Source: Butyrivibrio sp. M55
Lineage (GTDB): Bacteria > Bacillota > Clostridia > Lachnospirales > Lachnospiraceae
NCBI RefSeq assembly: GCF_900116865.1
Contig: NZ_FPCD01000003.1
Location: forward strand, 248,001-312,000
Direction: 5' to 3'
DNA: 64,000 nucleotides
Positions 18,830 through 26,719 of the stretch are shown piece after piece. The notes under the pieces are model-generated. The model ran no database searches. It was not told the origin of the DNA and was given only the letters and a program-made list of their open reading frames with translations. The first letter of the stretch is position 1; each line of letters starts with the position of its first letter. The translations under genes were made by a program, and so were the position numbers.

Positions 18830-19705
18830 ATGATAATTGATGTTCACACACATTTTGCTGATGAATCTTTATTTTCAAAGAAATTTCTAAATGGTGTAGT
18901 TGGATCATATCCCGAATATAATTTGGATATGAATATAATCAACGCTCTGATTAAAAAAATTTTGAGTGATAAATTTTGCGATAAGCTTATTAAACAGATG
19001 GATGAAGCTGGTATTGATAAAAGTGTCTTGTTGATGGCGGATTTTGGTTATGAGGAAAAACTCGATTGGAATTATTTTTTTCAAAAACATGTTGATGTAA
19101 TAAAAAAACATCCTAATCGTCTGATGGCCTTTTGGGGATGTGATTGTCGAAGAGATAATAGGCATGTTGATAAATTTGAGGAGAGTATAAAGGAATATGG
19201 TTTCAAAGGGATGAAAGTATATCCGCCATGTGGATTTGATCTGACAGATAATAGGATGAATGATTATTATGAAATATGCTGTTATCATGGGATACCGGTG
19301 TTGATACATACTGGTGCATCTAATCAGGATATGTATAATGATTATGATTATATTCAACAGCTTAAGGTTATTCAGGAAAAATTTCCGAGTCTTAAAGTTG
19401 TTATGGCGCATTTGACGACAGATGGCTTTGAAGAGCGAGTTGAATATTGTAAGGCGCATAAAAATTGTTATTGCGATGTTTCGGCTTTTCAGAGAGAGTA
19501 CGGAAAAGAGACTCTAGCTGAAAAAATAAAGGTAATAAGGGATACTATACCGGATCAGGTGTTGTTTGGTACAGATTGGCCATTGTATTCTATGATGGGT
19601 AAGCAAAAAAAATGGGTGGATTATTTCAGAGACAGTGATCTGCTTAGTGATTCATTAAAGGAAAAGATTTTTTATAAAAACTATGAATATATGATGGAGA
19701 AATAA
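18830..19705 (+). CDS. Amidohydrolase-family metal-dependent hydrolase
   Basis: A 291-residue TIM-barrel hydrolase of the amidohydrolase-2 type. It starts with the metal-binding DVHTHF, then has KGMKVYPP, PVLIHTGAS, VVMAHL and FGTDWP, which supply the expected His and Asp ligands in order. It could hydrolyse or decarboxylate an intermediate, or release mis-loaded chains. ATG 18830 begins one base after the preceding stop, and the ACP gene follows one base after its own stop, so it is clearly part of the operon. The substrate cannot be read from sequence. Confidence 0.75.
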   Translation: MIIDVHTHFADESLFSKKFLNGVVGSYPEYNLDMNIINALIKKILSDKFCDKLIKQMDEAGIDKSVLLMADFGYEEKLDWNYFFQKHVDVIKKHPNRLMAFWGCDCRRDNRHVDKFEESIKEYGFKGMKVYPPCGFDLTDNRMNDYYEICCYHGIPVLIHTGASNQDMYNDYDYIQQLKVIQEKFPSLKVVMAHLTTDGFEERVEYCKAHKNCYCDVSAFQREYGKETLAEKIKVIRDTIPDQVLFGTDWPLYSMMGKQKKWVDYFRDSDLLSDSLKEKIFYKNYEYMMEK

Positions 19706-19706
19706 T

Positions 19707-19964
19707 ATGGATAGAAAAAAAATAGAGAAAAAAGTCATAGAGACATTTAAATCAATGGTTGTCAAAAATATTAGACCTAATGTCACTTTGGAGGCAGACT
19801 TCAGAAATGAACTGGGAATAGATTCCATTCAGTTGGTTTCAATGGTTACTGTATTTGAGGAAGTTTTGAATTTCGATACAATGCTTGCCATTGCAGAAGT
19901 AGAGTTTGATGAGATAAAAACTGGAAATGACATCGTTGATATGGTTTTGAAATATCAAAAATAA
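19707..19964 (+). CDS. Free-standing acyl carrier protein
   Basis: An 85-residue carrier protein with the phosphopantetheine site GIDSIQLV at Ser40 and an acidic second helix, as usual for ACP and PCP domains. It is packed between the amidohydrolase and the BtrH-like genes. It is unlikely to be the fatty-acid ACP, because no fab genes are near and the motif has DSIQ rather than DSLD. It probably carries the acyl group activated by the ligase and offers it to the condensation domain or to the BtrH-like transferases. Confidence 0.88.
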   Translation: MDRKKIEKKVIETFKSMVVKNIRPNVTLEADFRNELGIDSIQLVSMVTVFEEVLNFDTMLAIAEVEFDEIKTGNDIVDMVLKYQK

Positions 19965-19984
19965 GGGAGGGATGTTGCCTAAAA

Positions 19985-20959
19985 ATGTATCTAAAAAAAA
20001 ATCCAAAGCTGGATTGCTTTGATAATAATGTTCTTTTGTATTTGGCAAAAAAAGAAAAGCTGGATTACAGTTTCTACTTTTTTATGATGTATAACATTGT
20101 TTATTTAGAAGAAGATGACCTTATGAGAAATCATAATCTTGATTATGGACATCCATACCGTATTACAGGTTTGGATGCGATTACCAAAATATATCATATA
20201 AAGTATAAAATATATGAGAAAGAGGACTTTAAATCTTACGAAGAAATAATTGCAACGATATGCGAGAAGATAAACAATGGCAATATGGTTGCGGTTACAG
20301 TGGACTCATATGGATGTACGTGGTCACATTTTTATTTGGATCAGCATATGTTTCACACGATTACATTGGAATCATATGATCCTGAGAGAAAAGTTTTTTT
20401 ATCATCGGATTCATATCTAGAAGAGAAAAGGGTTGAGATTTCTAAAGAATGTTTACTGAAATACTTATCATGGTTCATAGTGTTTTCGGCGGAGAACAAG
20501 AAGGATAAGATTAGCCGCTCTAATGTGGTAACTTTTGTGAAAGATTATCTTTTACAATTGGAAGATCGGGATGTGAGAGAACCACTAAAAAAAATATATG
20601 ATTCATTAAAAAAATATACTTATTCGGAGAAAGATATTGAATATTACAAATATCCTGATAAATCCATTTTTCTTATACGGTTCATTGCACTGTCATGGAG
20701 TAGATTTAATTTTGCTGAAGCATTAGTATCTTTAGATTCTGTTTTGGGCGGCAATTATTTTGCCGAGGTGGCGGATAGAATTAAGAAATTATCTTCGGAT
20801 TGGGCAAAAGTGCGGAATGTCCTTGTTGTTCTTATGCAAAGAGCTAGTAAGGAAAACGACTTTGTGTTTGATGAGAAATACATAGCAAATATGCCAAAAT
20901 TTATTGAAGATGAAGTCAGTGTTTTGGCGGAAATGAAGAAGATAGCAAGCAATTTATAA
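19985..20959 (+). CDS. BtrH-like acyltransferase-family protein, first copy
   Basis: A 324-residue protein. An N-terminal Cys in LDCFDNN (Cys11), a region NNGNMVAVTVDSY, and a later H-T-I-T-L-E-S-Y-D pattern (residues near 120-130) resemble the papain-like N-terminal domain of BtrH proteins, which transfer an acyl group from an ACP to an amine in butirosin synthesis. About residues 190-320 are helical without recognised motifs. It follows the ACP gene by 20 bases. AGGGAGG is about 14 bases before the ATG, somewhat far. The family call is by pattern and is moderate; another Cys-protease-like fold is possible. Confidence 0.5.
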   Translation: MYLKKNPKLDCFDNNVLLYLAKKEKLDYSFYFFMMYNIVYLEEDDLMRNHNLDYGHPYRITGLDAITKIYHIKYKIYEKEDFKSYEEIIATICEKINNGNMVAVTVDSYGCTWSHFYLDQHMFHTITLESYDPERKVFLSSDSYLEEKRVEISKECLLKYLSWFIVFSAENKKDKISRSNVVTFVKDYLLQLEDRDVREPLKKIYDSLKKYTYSEKDIEYYKYPDKSIFLIRFIALSWSRFNFAEALVSLDSVLGGNYFAEVADRIKKLSSDWAKVRNVLVVLMQRASKENDFVFDEKYIANMPKFIEDEVSVLAEMKKIASNL

Positions 20960-20981
20960 AGTTATTGATGGGTGACGAGTG

Positions 20982-21977
20982 ATGAATGAAGAAATACAGA
21001 CATATGTAAAAACTTTTCAGTATCTTGCATTTGCAGATTATTTGATCAAAGATCATCCTTGTTATGAAGATTGGAAGAATAATAATTATATTAATTTATA
21101 TGGTTTTGAAGGAGGAAGAGCCGCTGTTGATTATTGCAGCGGTCATCTTTTCGGAGCATTTCCTTTACTAAATCATATCGACAGATCTGATGAGATAAAT
21201 AATGACTATGAGAAATTCAAAGAAACAGTTTTGAAGGGTACTGAAGTCGGAAAAGCATTTTATTTTAATGTGGATCACTATTATATTAAGAATTATAGTG
21301 AGTACGGAACAAAGCATATTGTTCACGATATTTTACTGGTAAAAAGAATCTGTGATGGTTTTGAGTGTATTGAAAACATATATGGTTTTCTGAAAAAAAC
21401 AGTTATTGAAGAAGATGATTTGTTACGCGCTTTTTCCAGAAATAAAGACAAGTGCGTATTTGAATTGTTTTCAAATGATAAAAAGTCTTTCAGTTTTGAT
21501 TACCAGGAATTTACACATATGCTCGATGACTATGTGAATAGTACAGATATCAGTGATCACAAAGAAATCTATTTTCATCAATCGGGATTTTTTAGTAATG
21601 ATTTTTTTGGAGATCGATTCAAAGAAGGTACCGTATACGGAATCAATGTATATGATTTCATTATAGGCTGTATAGAAAAATCTGTTGGAAAAAATGAAAT
21701 GGTGGACTTTAGATTGGTATTTATTCTTTTGGAGAAGAATACTAATCTAAGTGAAAAGATAAGGTACATAAAGAAAAAAGGATATATTTCAGGAAGTATT
21801 GATGAATTGGAAGATGAGTTGTTGGAAATCTGCAAAGCACTGAAAAAAATTGTGTATCTTGTAATTATGTATGATACTTCTTTCAATAAAAAATATATTA
21901 CTGGAATAGGACAGCTATTGAAAGAACTGAAGGATCAGGAATATGAAGTATATAATAATATACTCAAATTATCATAA
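20982..21977 (+). CDS. BtrH-like family protein, second copy, lacking the N-terminal Cys
   Basis: About 331 residues. It shows the same order as the preceding gene: a short N-terminal block (FEGGRAAVDYCSGHLFG), FNVDHYYIKNYSEYG, and HIVHDILLVKR as the likely H-containing strand, then a helical C-terminal half. It lacks a Cys at the position of Cys11 in its neighbour, so it may be inactive or a partner subunit. GTG 20979 and ATG 20982 are both possible; ATG is chosen. It ends just ahead of the racemase gene. Function not established. Confidence 0.45.
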   Translation: MNEEIQTYVKTFQYLAFADYLIKDHPCYEDWKNNNYINLYGFEGGRAAVDYCSGHLFGAFPLLNHIDRSDEINNDYEKFKETVLKGTEVGKAFYFNVDHYYIKNYSEYGTKHIVHDILLVKRICDGFECIENIYGFLKKTVIEEDDLLRAFSRNKDKCVFELFSNDKKSFSFDYQEFTHMLDDYVNSTDISDHKEIYFHQSGFFSNDFFGDRFKEGTVYGINVYDFIIGCIEKSVGKNEMVDFRLVFILLEKNTNLSEKIRYIKKKGYISGSIDELEDELLEICKALKKIVYLVIMYDTSFNKKYITGIGQLLKELKDQEYEVYNNILKLS

Positions 21978-22009
21978 TGTTATCAGATAATGAAAGGAGT
22001 AATAAGTTA

Positions 22010-22705
22010 ATGAAAAAAGTTGGGATTATAGGCGGTATGGGACCGGAATCCACAATACCTTATTATCATGATATTGTTTACGGGGTACAAAAAGCAGTTG
22101 GGCAAGATATGTTCCCGTCACTGTCAATTGAAAGTGTTGATGTATACAAAGTACTTAAATTGTGTGAGAATCAGGATTATCAGTTACTGATTGAATACTT
22201 ATCTGGAGCGATTCAAAATCTATGTAATTGTGGCTGTGATTTTATTGTTATGGCAGCAAATACTCCCCATATAGTTTTTGATGAATTACAAGAAAAAATA
22301 AATGTGAAAATGATCAGTATTGTTGAAGCAACAGCAGAGAAGGCGGAACAGATTGAAATGCGAAAACTGGGTTTGATTGGAACAATGACGACCATGAAAG
22401 CAGACTATTACAGAACGCCTTTTGAAAACCGTGGCATAAGTATTGTTACACCCTGTGTATCAGACATGGAATATATATCCGAAAAAATATCTTCGGAATT
22501 AGAGCGGGGAATTATTAAGGAATCCACAAGAGCGCAGATATACGGTATTATTGAAAAAATTGGACGTGAACAAGGAGTGGATGGTATTATTCTTGGATGT
22601 ACGGAATTACCGCTTATTATTGAAGAAGCAACTTGTCCTTTAAAATGTTTGGATACAATGAAGATACATATAGAGGCTATAGTTAATATGATTGTTGAAA
22701 AATAA
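22010..22705 (+). CDS. Aspartate/glutamate racemase-family protein
   Basis: A 231-residue cofactor-independent racemase-like protein. It starts MKKVGIIGGMGPEST, as in aspartate racemases, and has the second catalytic block GIILGCTELPLI. The first block reads MAANTPH, with Ala where many members have Cys (CNT). Thus only one of the two usual Cys residues is present, as in some subfamilies with altered substrate or stereospecificity. AAAGGAG at 21993-21999 selects ATG 22010. As the last large gene in the operon it may supply a D-amino acid or epimerise a product precursor. Confidence 0.75.
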   Translation: MKKVGIIGGMGPESTIPYYHDIVYGVQKAVGQDMFPSLSIESVDVYKVLKLCENQDYQLLIEYLSGAIQNLCNCGCDFIVMAANTPHIVFDELQEKINVKMISIVEATAEKAEQIEMRKLGLIGTMTTMKADYYRTPFENRGISIVTPCVSDMEYISEKISSELERGIIKESTRAQIYGIIEKIGREQGVDGIILGCTELPLIIEEATCPLKCLDTMKIHIEAIVNMIVEK

Positions 22706-22737
22706 TAAGCAACATATAAAGCTGGGAGAACTCATAA

Positions 22738-22830
22738 GTGTACTTTCTGGATTTTTTTTACATTGCTATATTTATAGATGTCATTTTTGCAATCTTCTTG
22801 ATTAGAAAAAATATCTTTGATAAACTTTAG
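22738..22830 (+). CDS. Possible 30-residue hydrophobic peptide
   Basis: A GTG at 22738 follows GGGAG at 22724-22728 by nine bases and opens a 30-codon frame ending at TAG 22828-22830. The product would be one membrane helix rich in Phe and Ile with a basic tail (LIRKNIFDKL). Size, ribosome site and helix-plus-basic-tail layout fit a small membrane protein at the end of the operon. Its shortness and AT-rich sequence mean chance is a serious alternative. Confidence 0.35.
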   Translation: MYFLDFFYIAIFIDVIFAIFLIRKNIFDKL

Positions 22831-22877
22831 ACTAATGGCGAAACTCAATTTCATGCGCCAAACAGGAGGATTTTATA

Positions 22878-24458
22878 ATGGTTAGTTGGAACAATCTTGA
22901 TACAATTAAATCCTATAACGATCTTGAAGGTATCAAACACGTTAATTTAGTTGAAGCTATGTCCGGGGAGAACGGAGCAAAGAGAGTAAAAGAGTACTCG
23001 GTACCTATGGCGGCAGGTCTTGCATACAATTACGCAGCCAAGGAAGTTGATGATAACATCATCGCAGCTCTTGATTCACTTGCAAAAGAGACACAGCTTA
23101 TCGAGAAGTTTGAGGCGCTTTATAACGGTGAAGTTATTAACACCGGGGAAAAGAGAATGGTTCTCCACCAGCTTACTAGGGGACAGCTTGGAAACAAGGT
23201 AGAAGCTGACGGAGTTGATAAAAGAGAATTCTATGTAAAAGAACAGAAGAGAATCGCAGATTTTGCAAATAAAGTTCACTCAGGTGAGATCACGAACGCA
23301 AAGGGCGAGAAGTTCACAACTGTTGTACAGATTGGTATCGGCGGAAGTGATCTTGGTCCTCGCGCTATGTATCTTGCACTTGAGAACTGGGCACACAGAA
23401 CAGGCAACTTCAAGATGGAAGCAAAATTCATCAGCAACGTAGATCCTGATGATGCATCTGCCGTACTTAACAGCATTGATGTTGCTCATTCAATATTTAT
23501 CCTGGTTTCAAAGTCAGGAACAACACTTGAGACACTAACAAACGAATCATTCGTTACAGATGCGCTTAAGAAGGCAGGACTTGATCAGTCTAAGCACATG
23601 ATCGCAGTTACATCAGAGACATCTCCTCTTGCAAAGAGCGAGAACTACCTTGAAGCATTCTTCATGGATGACTTCATCGGCGGACGTTACTCTTCAACAT
23701 CAGGCGTTGGCGGAGCAGTGCTCTCACTTGCTTTCGGACCTGACGTGTTTGCGCAGTTCCTTGACGGTGCTGCAGAAGAGGACAAGCTTTCTGCAAATGC
23801 AGATCTTAAGAAAAACCCTGCAATGCTCGATGCACTTATCGGAGTTTATGAGCGCAACGTACTTGGTTACTCAAGCACAGCGGTTCTTCCTTACTCACAG
23901 GGACTTAGCCGTTTCCCCGCTCACCTTCAGCAGCTTGACATGGAGTCAAACGGAAAGAGCGTAAACCGTTTCGGTGAGCCTATTAACTATGTAACTGGTC
24001 CTATCATCTTCGGTGAGCCCGGAACAAACGGACAGCACTCATTCTACCAGCTCCTTCACCAGGGAACAGACATCATTCCTCTTCAGTTCATCGGCTTTAA
24101 GAACAGCCAGCTTCAGAATGATGTTGATATTCAGGGAAGCACAAGCCAGCAGAAGCTCTGCGCTAACGTAGCAGCTCAGATCGTTGCATTTGCATGTGGA
24201 AAAAAAGATGATAACCTCAACAAGAACTTCAAGGGCGGACGTCCTTCAAGTATCATCATCGGTGATGAGCTCAATCCTAAGTCACTCGGTGCACTTCTTG
24301 CTCACTTTGAGAACAAGGTTATGTTCCAGGGATTTGTATGGAACATCAACAGCTTCGATCAGGAAGGTGTTCAGCTTGGTAAGGTACTTGCAAAGAGAGT
24401 TCTTGCACACGAGACAGAAGGCGCTCTTACTGAGTATGCAAAGCTTTTGAACATTTGA
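22878..24458 (+). CDS. pgi: Glucose-6-phosphate isomerase
   Basis: A 526-residue enzyme that interconverts glucose 6-phosphate and fructose 6-phosphate. IGIGGSDLGPRAM, VSKSGTTLETLTN and the block GGRYSSTSGVG carry the phosphate and catalytic residues, and QQLDMESNGKS matches PGI signature 1. An AGGAGG site lies about 10 bases upstream of the ATG. Codon use returns to the CTT/GCA-rich pattern of the host, in contrast to the preceding cluster, so the right edge of the cluster probably falls in the gap before this gene. Confidence 0.96.
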   Translation: MVSWNNLDTIKSYNDLEGIKHVNLVEAMSGENGAKRVKEYSVPMAAGLAYNYAAKEVDDNIIAALDSLAKETQLIEKFEALYNGEVINTGEKRMVLHQLTRGQLGNKVEADGVDKREFYVKEQKRIADFANKVHSGEITNAKGEKFTTVVQIGIGGSDLGPRAMYLALENWAHRTGNFKMEAKFISNVDPDDASAVLNSIDVAHSIFILVSKSGTTLETLTNESFVTDALKKAGLDQSKHMIAVTSETSPLAKSENYLEAFFMDDFIGGRYSSTSGVGGAVLSLAFGPDVFAQFLDGAAEEDKLSANADLKKNPAMLDALIGVYERNVLGYSSTAVLPYSQGLSRFPAHLQQLDMESNGKSVNRFGEPINYVTGPIIFGEPGTNGQHSFYQLLHQGTDIIPLQFIGFKNSQLQNDVDIQGSTSQQKLCANVAAQIVAFACGKKDDNLNKNFKGGRPSSIIIGDELNPKSLGALLAHFENKVMFQGFVWNINSFDQEGVQLGKVLAKRVLAHETEGALTEYAKLLNI

Positions 24459-24461
24459 TCA

Positions 24462-24490
24462 TTGACATGACGAATTAATCTGCTTACAAT
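24462..24490 (+). promoter_or_regulatory. Promoter of the riboflavin operon
   Basis: TTGACA at 24462-24467 and TACAAT at 24485-24490 are separated by 17 bases. The pair sits just after the pgi stop and about 20 bases before the FMN aptamer. Confidence 0.8.
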
Positions 24491-24508
24491 AGCAGTAACT
24501 TAATAAAA

Positions 24509-24612
24509 ACTTCAGGGCAGGGTGAAAGTCCCTACCGGTGGTATAGCCCACGAGCCGCAAGGCAGAATCGGTGTGATTCCGATGCCGACAGTATAGTCTG
24601 GATGGAAGAAGT
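24509..24612 (+). promoter_or_regulatory. FMN riboswitch aptamer (RFN element)
   Basis: The conserved core is visible: TTCAGGGCAGGGTGAAAGTC, CTACCGGTGGTATAGCCC, GAGCC, then TTCCGATGCCGACAGTATAG and CTGGATGGAAGAAG. Helix P1 pairs ACTTC (24509-24513) with GAAGT (24608-24612). It controls the ribD-ribE-ribBA-ribH operon downstream, reducing expression when FMN is plentiful. Bases 24511-24517 (TTCAGGG) are complementary to CCCTGAA in the 5' arms of both downstream terminators, which provides an antiterminator pairing. Confidence 0.95.
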
Positions 24613-24743
24613 ATGCAGAGCACTTAGCAATAAGTGAGATAAGAAATCTTTGATTTCTGTGATCGAACTTAGTTCCAGCGAGGCATTTATGCCGAGAGCA
24701 GAACATCATTAAGTAAAGCTCAGTCAAATAAAAAGCTTATAAG

Positions 24744-24780
24744 CACCCTGAACAAATTAAATTGTTCAGGGTGTTTTTTT
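24744..24780 (+). terminator. First regulatory terminator of the rib leader
   Basis: CACCCTGAACAA (24744-24755) pairs perfectly with TTGTTCAGGGTG (24762-24773), followed by a run of seven T. Its 5' arm can alternatively pair with the aptamer 5' strand. Confidence 0.9.
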
Positions 24781-24892
24781 GAGCAGAGCACTTAGCGAGG
24801 TATTGACGAGCTTAGTGCGAGCCATGGGGATGTACTTAATGAGGTTTTTTCGAATTTAGTACATATCCCATACAGCAGTAGTTTATTTTAAG

Positions 24893-24925
24893 CCCTGAAC
24901 ATTTTTGGTTCAGGGTTCATTTTTT
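24893..24925 (+). terminator. Second regulatory terminator of the rib leader
   Basis: CCCTGAAC (24893-24900) pairs with GTTCAGGG (24908-24915), followed by TTCATTTTTTT. The stem repeats the core of the first terminator, so one antiterminator strand can act on either. Confidence 0.8.
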
Positions 24926-24975
24926 TGCAGAGTACTTAGAAGTTTTAGTACATATACCACCACAGAGGACCACAA

Positions 24976-26079
24976 ATGAACGATGAATTATACATGAAAA
25001 GAGCCATCGAGCTCGCAAAAAAAGGCACCGGTTTTGTTAATCCAAATCCCCTTGTAGGTGCCGTAATAGTAAAAGATGACGTTATCATCGGCGAAGGCTA
25101 TCACGAGAAATACGGAGAACTTCACGCAGAGAGAAATGCTATTAAGAACTGCAGTGATTCTCCCGAAGGTGCAACCATATATGTGACACTTGAGCCGTGT
25201 TGTCATCACGGAAAGACACCGCCTTGTACCGAGGCAATCATAGAAAACGGCATAAAGAGAGTTGTCGTGGGCGCACTTGATGTAAATCCCCTTGTTGCGG
25301 GAAAAGGTGTACAGATACTTCGTGACCACGGAATAGAAGTTGTAACGGGAGTTCTTGCGGACGAGTGTACAGCATTAAACAAAGTCTTTAATAAATATAT
25401 TTTGAAAAAGCGCCCTTACGTAGTCATGAAATATGCGATGACCGCAGATGGCAAGATTGCGACAGATACAGGCAAATCAAAGTGGATAACCTGCGAAGAA
25501 TCAAGAAAAGAAGTCCATGTTCTTAGAAACAAATTAATGGGAATAATGGTCGGAGTATCCACTGTTATTGCCGACGATCCAATGCTTAACTGCCGCCTTG
25601 ATACGCCGCATAGAGATCCCGTTAGGATAATCTGCGATACGAACCTAAGGACACCGCTTGATTCAAAGGTTGTTCAGACAGCAGATACTTTTAAGACCGT
25701 AATAGCTACCGCTTCAGAGGATAAAGATAAACTTTCCCAATATGAGAAAAAGGGCTGCAAGATAGTAAATGTCCCGATGAACTCTGAGGGAATAGATCTA
25801 AACATTCTGATGGAAAAACTTGGAGACCTTGGAATTGACGGAATACTCCTTGAAGGAGGCGGAACTCTTAATAACAGTGCGCTAAGAGCACACATAGTCG
25901 ATGAAGTGCATACATTTATGGCACCTAAGATATTTGGCGGAATGGGAAAAAGTCCTGTAACAGGCATAGGAATAGATGAGCCTGATGAAGCCATAGAACT
26001 TACTGTTACCGATATTTCCCGAATCGGAGATGATCTGCTTATAGAAAGCGAGGTTAAGTATAAGTGTTCACAGGAATAA
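24976..26079 (+). CDS. ribD: Bifunctional diaminohydroxyphosphoribosylaminopyrimidine deaminase/5-amino-6-(5-phosphoribosylamino)uracil reductase
   Basis: A 367-residue two-domain enzyme for the second and third steps of riboflavin synthesis. The deaminase (1-145) has the zinc site HAERNAI and PCCHHGKTPPCTEAI. The reductase (about 150-362) has MKYAMTADGKIAT and EGGGTLNNS, its NADPH and substrate blocks. First gene of the operon, with GAGG upstream. Its last 16 bases overlap the next gene, implying coupled translation. Confidence 0.96.
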   Translation: MNDELYMKRAIELAKKGTGFVNPNPLVGAVIVKDDVIIGEGYHEKYGELHAERNAIKNCSDSPEGATIYVTLEPCCHHGKTPPCTEAIIENGIKRVVVGALDVNPLVAGKGVQILRDHGIEVVTGVLADECTALNKVFNKYILKKRPYVVMKYAMTADGKIATDTGKSKWITCEESRKEVHVLRNKLMGIMVGVSTVIADDPMLNCRLDTPHRDPVRIICDTNLRTPLDSKVVQTADTFKTVIATASEDKDKLSQYEKKGCKIVNVPMNSEGIDLNILMEKLGDLGIDGILLEGGGTLNNSALRAHIVDEVHTFMAPKIFGGMGKSPVTGIGIDEPDEAIELTVTDISRIGDDLLIESEVKYKCSQE

Positions 26080-26705
26080 TAGAAGAGATGGGCTTTGTAA
26101 AGAGCATATCTAAAGGCGCCAAAGAAAGCACGCTGTGCATATCCTGTAAAAAAGTTTTAGAGGACGTAAAGATAGGTGACAGCATTGCGGTAAACGGCAT
26201 ATGTCTCACAGTTGTGACTTTTTCAGACAGCTCTTTTACCTGCGATGTAATGAATGAAACATTCTCAAGATCAAGCCTTATGAAACTTGGAAACAAAAGC
26301 CCCGTGAATCTTGAAAGGGCCATGAGCGCGGGGGGCAGATTTGGCGGACACATGGTTTCGGGACACATAGACGGGACCGGCAAGATAGCGTCGATAAAAA
26401 ATGACGGTAATGCTGTCTGGTTCGAGATAACGGCACCTGCCGGCATTCTTGAGGGAATAGTTGAAAAAGGTTCGATAGCAATAGACGGCATAAGCCTTAC
26501 GGTTGCAAAGATGAGCGCATCATCTTTCAGCGTCTCGATCATTCCTCACACTTTAAAAGAAACAGTTTTGGGTGTCAGGAAAGTTGGGGACGAAGTCAAT
26601 TTAGAAACAGACATCATTGGAAAGTACATAAAAAAATTTTGCGAGATAAATAAAGACAACGGAAGTATCACGAAAGAATTTCTTTTACAGAACGGGTTTT
26701 ATTAA
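26064..26705 (+). CDS. ribE: Riboflavin synthase alpha chain
   Basis: A 213-residue enzyme that makes riboflavin from two lumazine molecules. The conserved start MFTGIIEE is reached from a GTG at 26064 inside the end of ribD, so GTG is the true initiator. Two tandem lumazine-binding repeats are visible, with [13 protein letters not shown] in the first and [13 protein letters not shown] in the second. Length is normal. Confidence 0.96.
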   Translation: MFTGIIEEMGFVKSISKGAKESTLCISCKKVLEDVKIGDSIAVNGICLTVVTFSDSSFTCDVMNETFSRSSLMKLGNKSPVNLERAMSAGGRFGGHMVSGHIDGTGKIASIKNDGNAVWFEITAPAGILEGIVEKGSIAIDGISLTVAKMSASSFSVSIIPHTLKETVLGVRKVGDEVNLETDIIGKYIKKFCEINKDNGSITKEFLLQNGFY

Positions 26706-26719
26706 GGAGGATAGCAGAA

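Larger units (their letters stand above)
24616..24955 (+). repeat. Family of ACTTAG-centred imperfect hairpins in the rib leader
   Basis: Four related elements are interspersed with the two terminators: CACTTA/TAAGTG near 24621-24636, GCACTTAGC/GCTTAGTGC near 24787-24821, ATGTACTTAAT/ATTTAGTACAT near 24832-24864, and GTACTT...AGTAC near 24933-24952. Three are preceded by GCAGAG or follow it closely. The repetition suggests duplication of a leader module. These hairpins may be spacers, RNA-stability elements or protein sites. Confidence 0.55.

Noticed and set aside
18905..19459. 184-codon minus-strand frame
   Set aside because: Entirely antisense to the amidohydrolase gene, which has clear metal-site motifs and tight operon spacing.
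23629..23964. 111-codon alternate-frame ORF inside pgi
   Set aside because: Shadow of the pgi reading frame, with no independent start signal.
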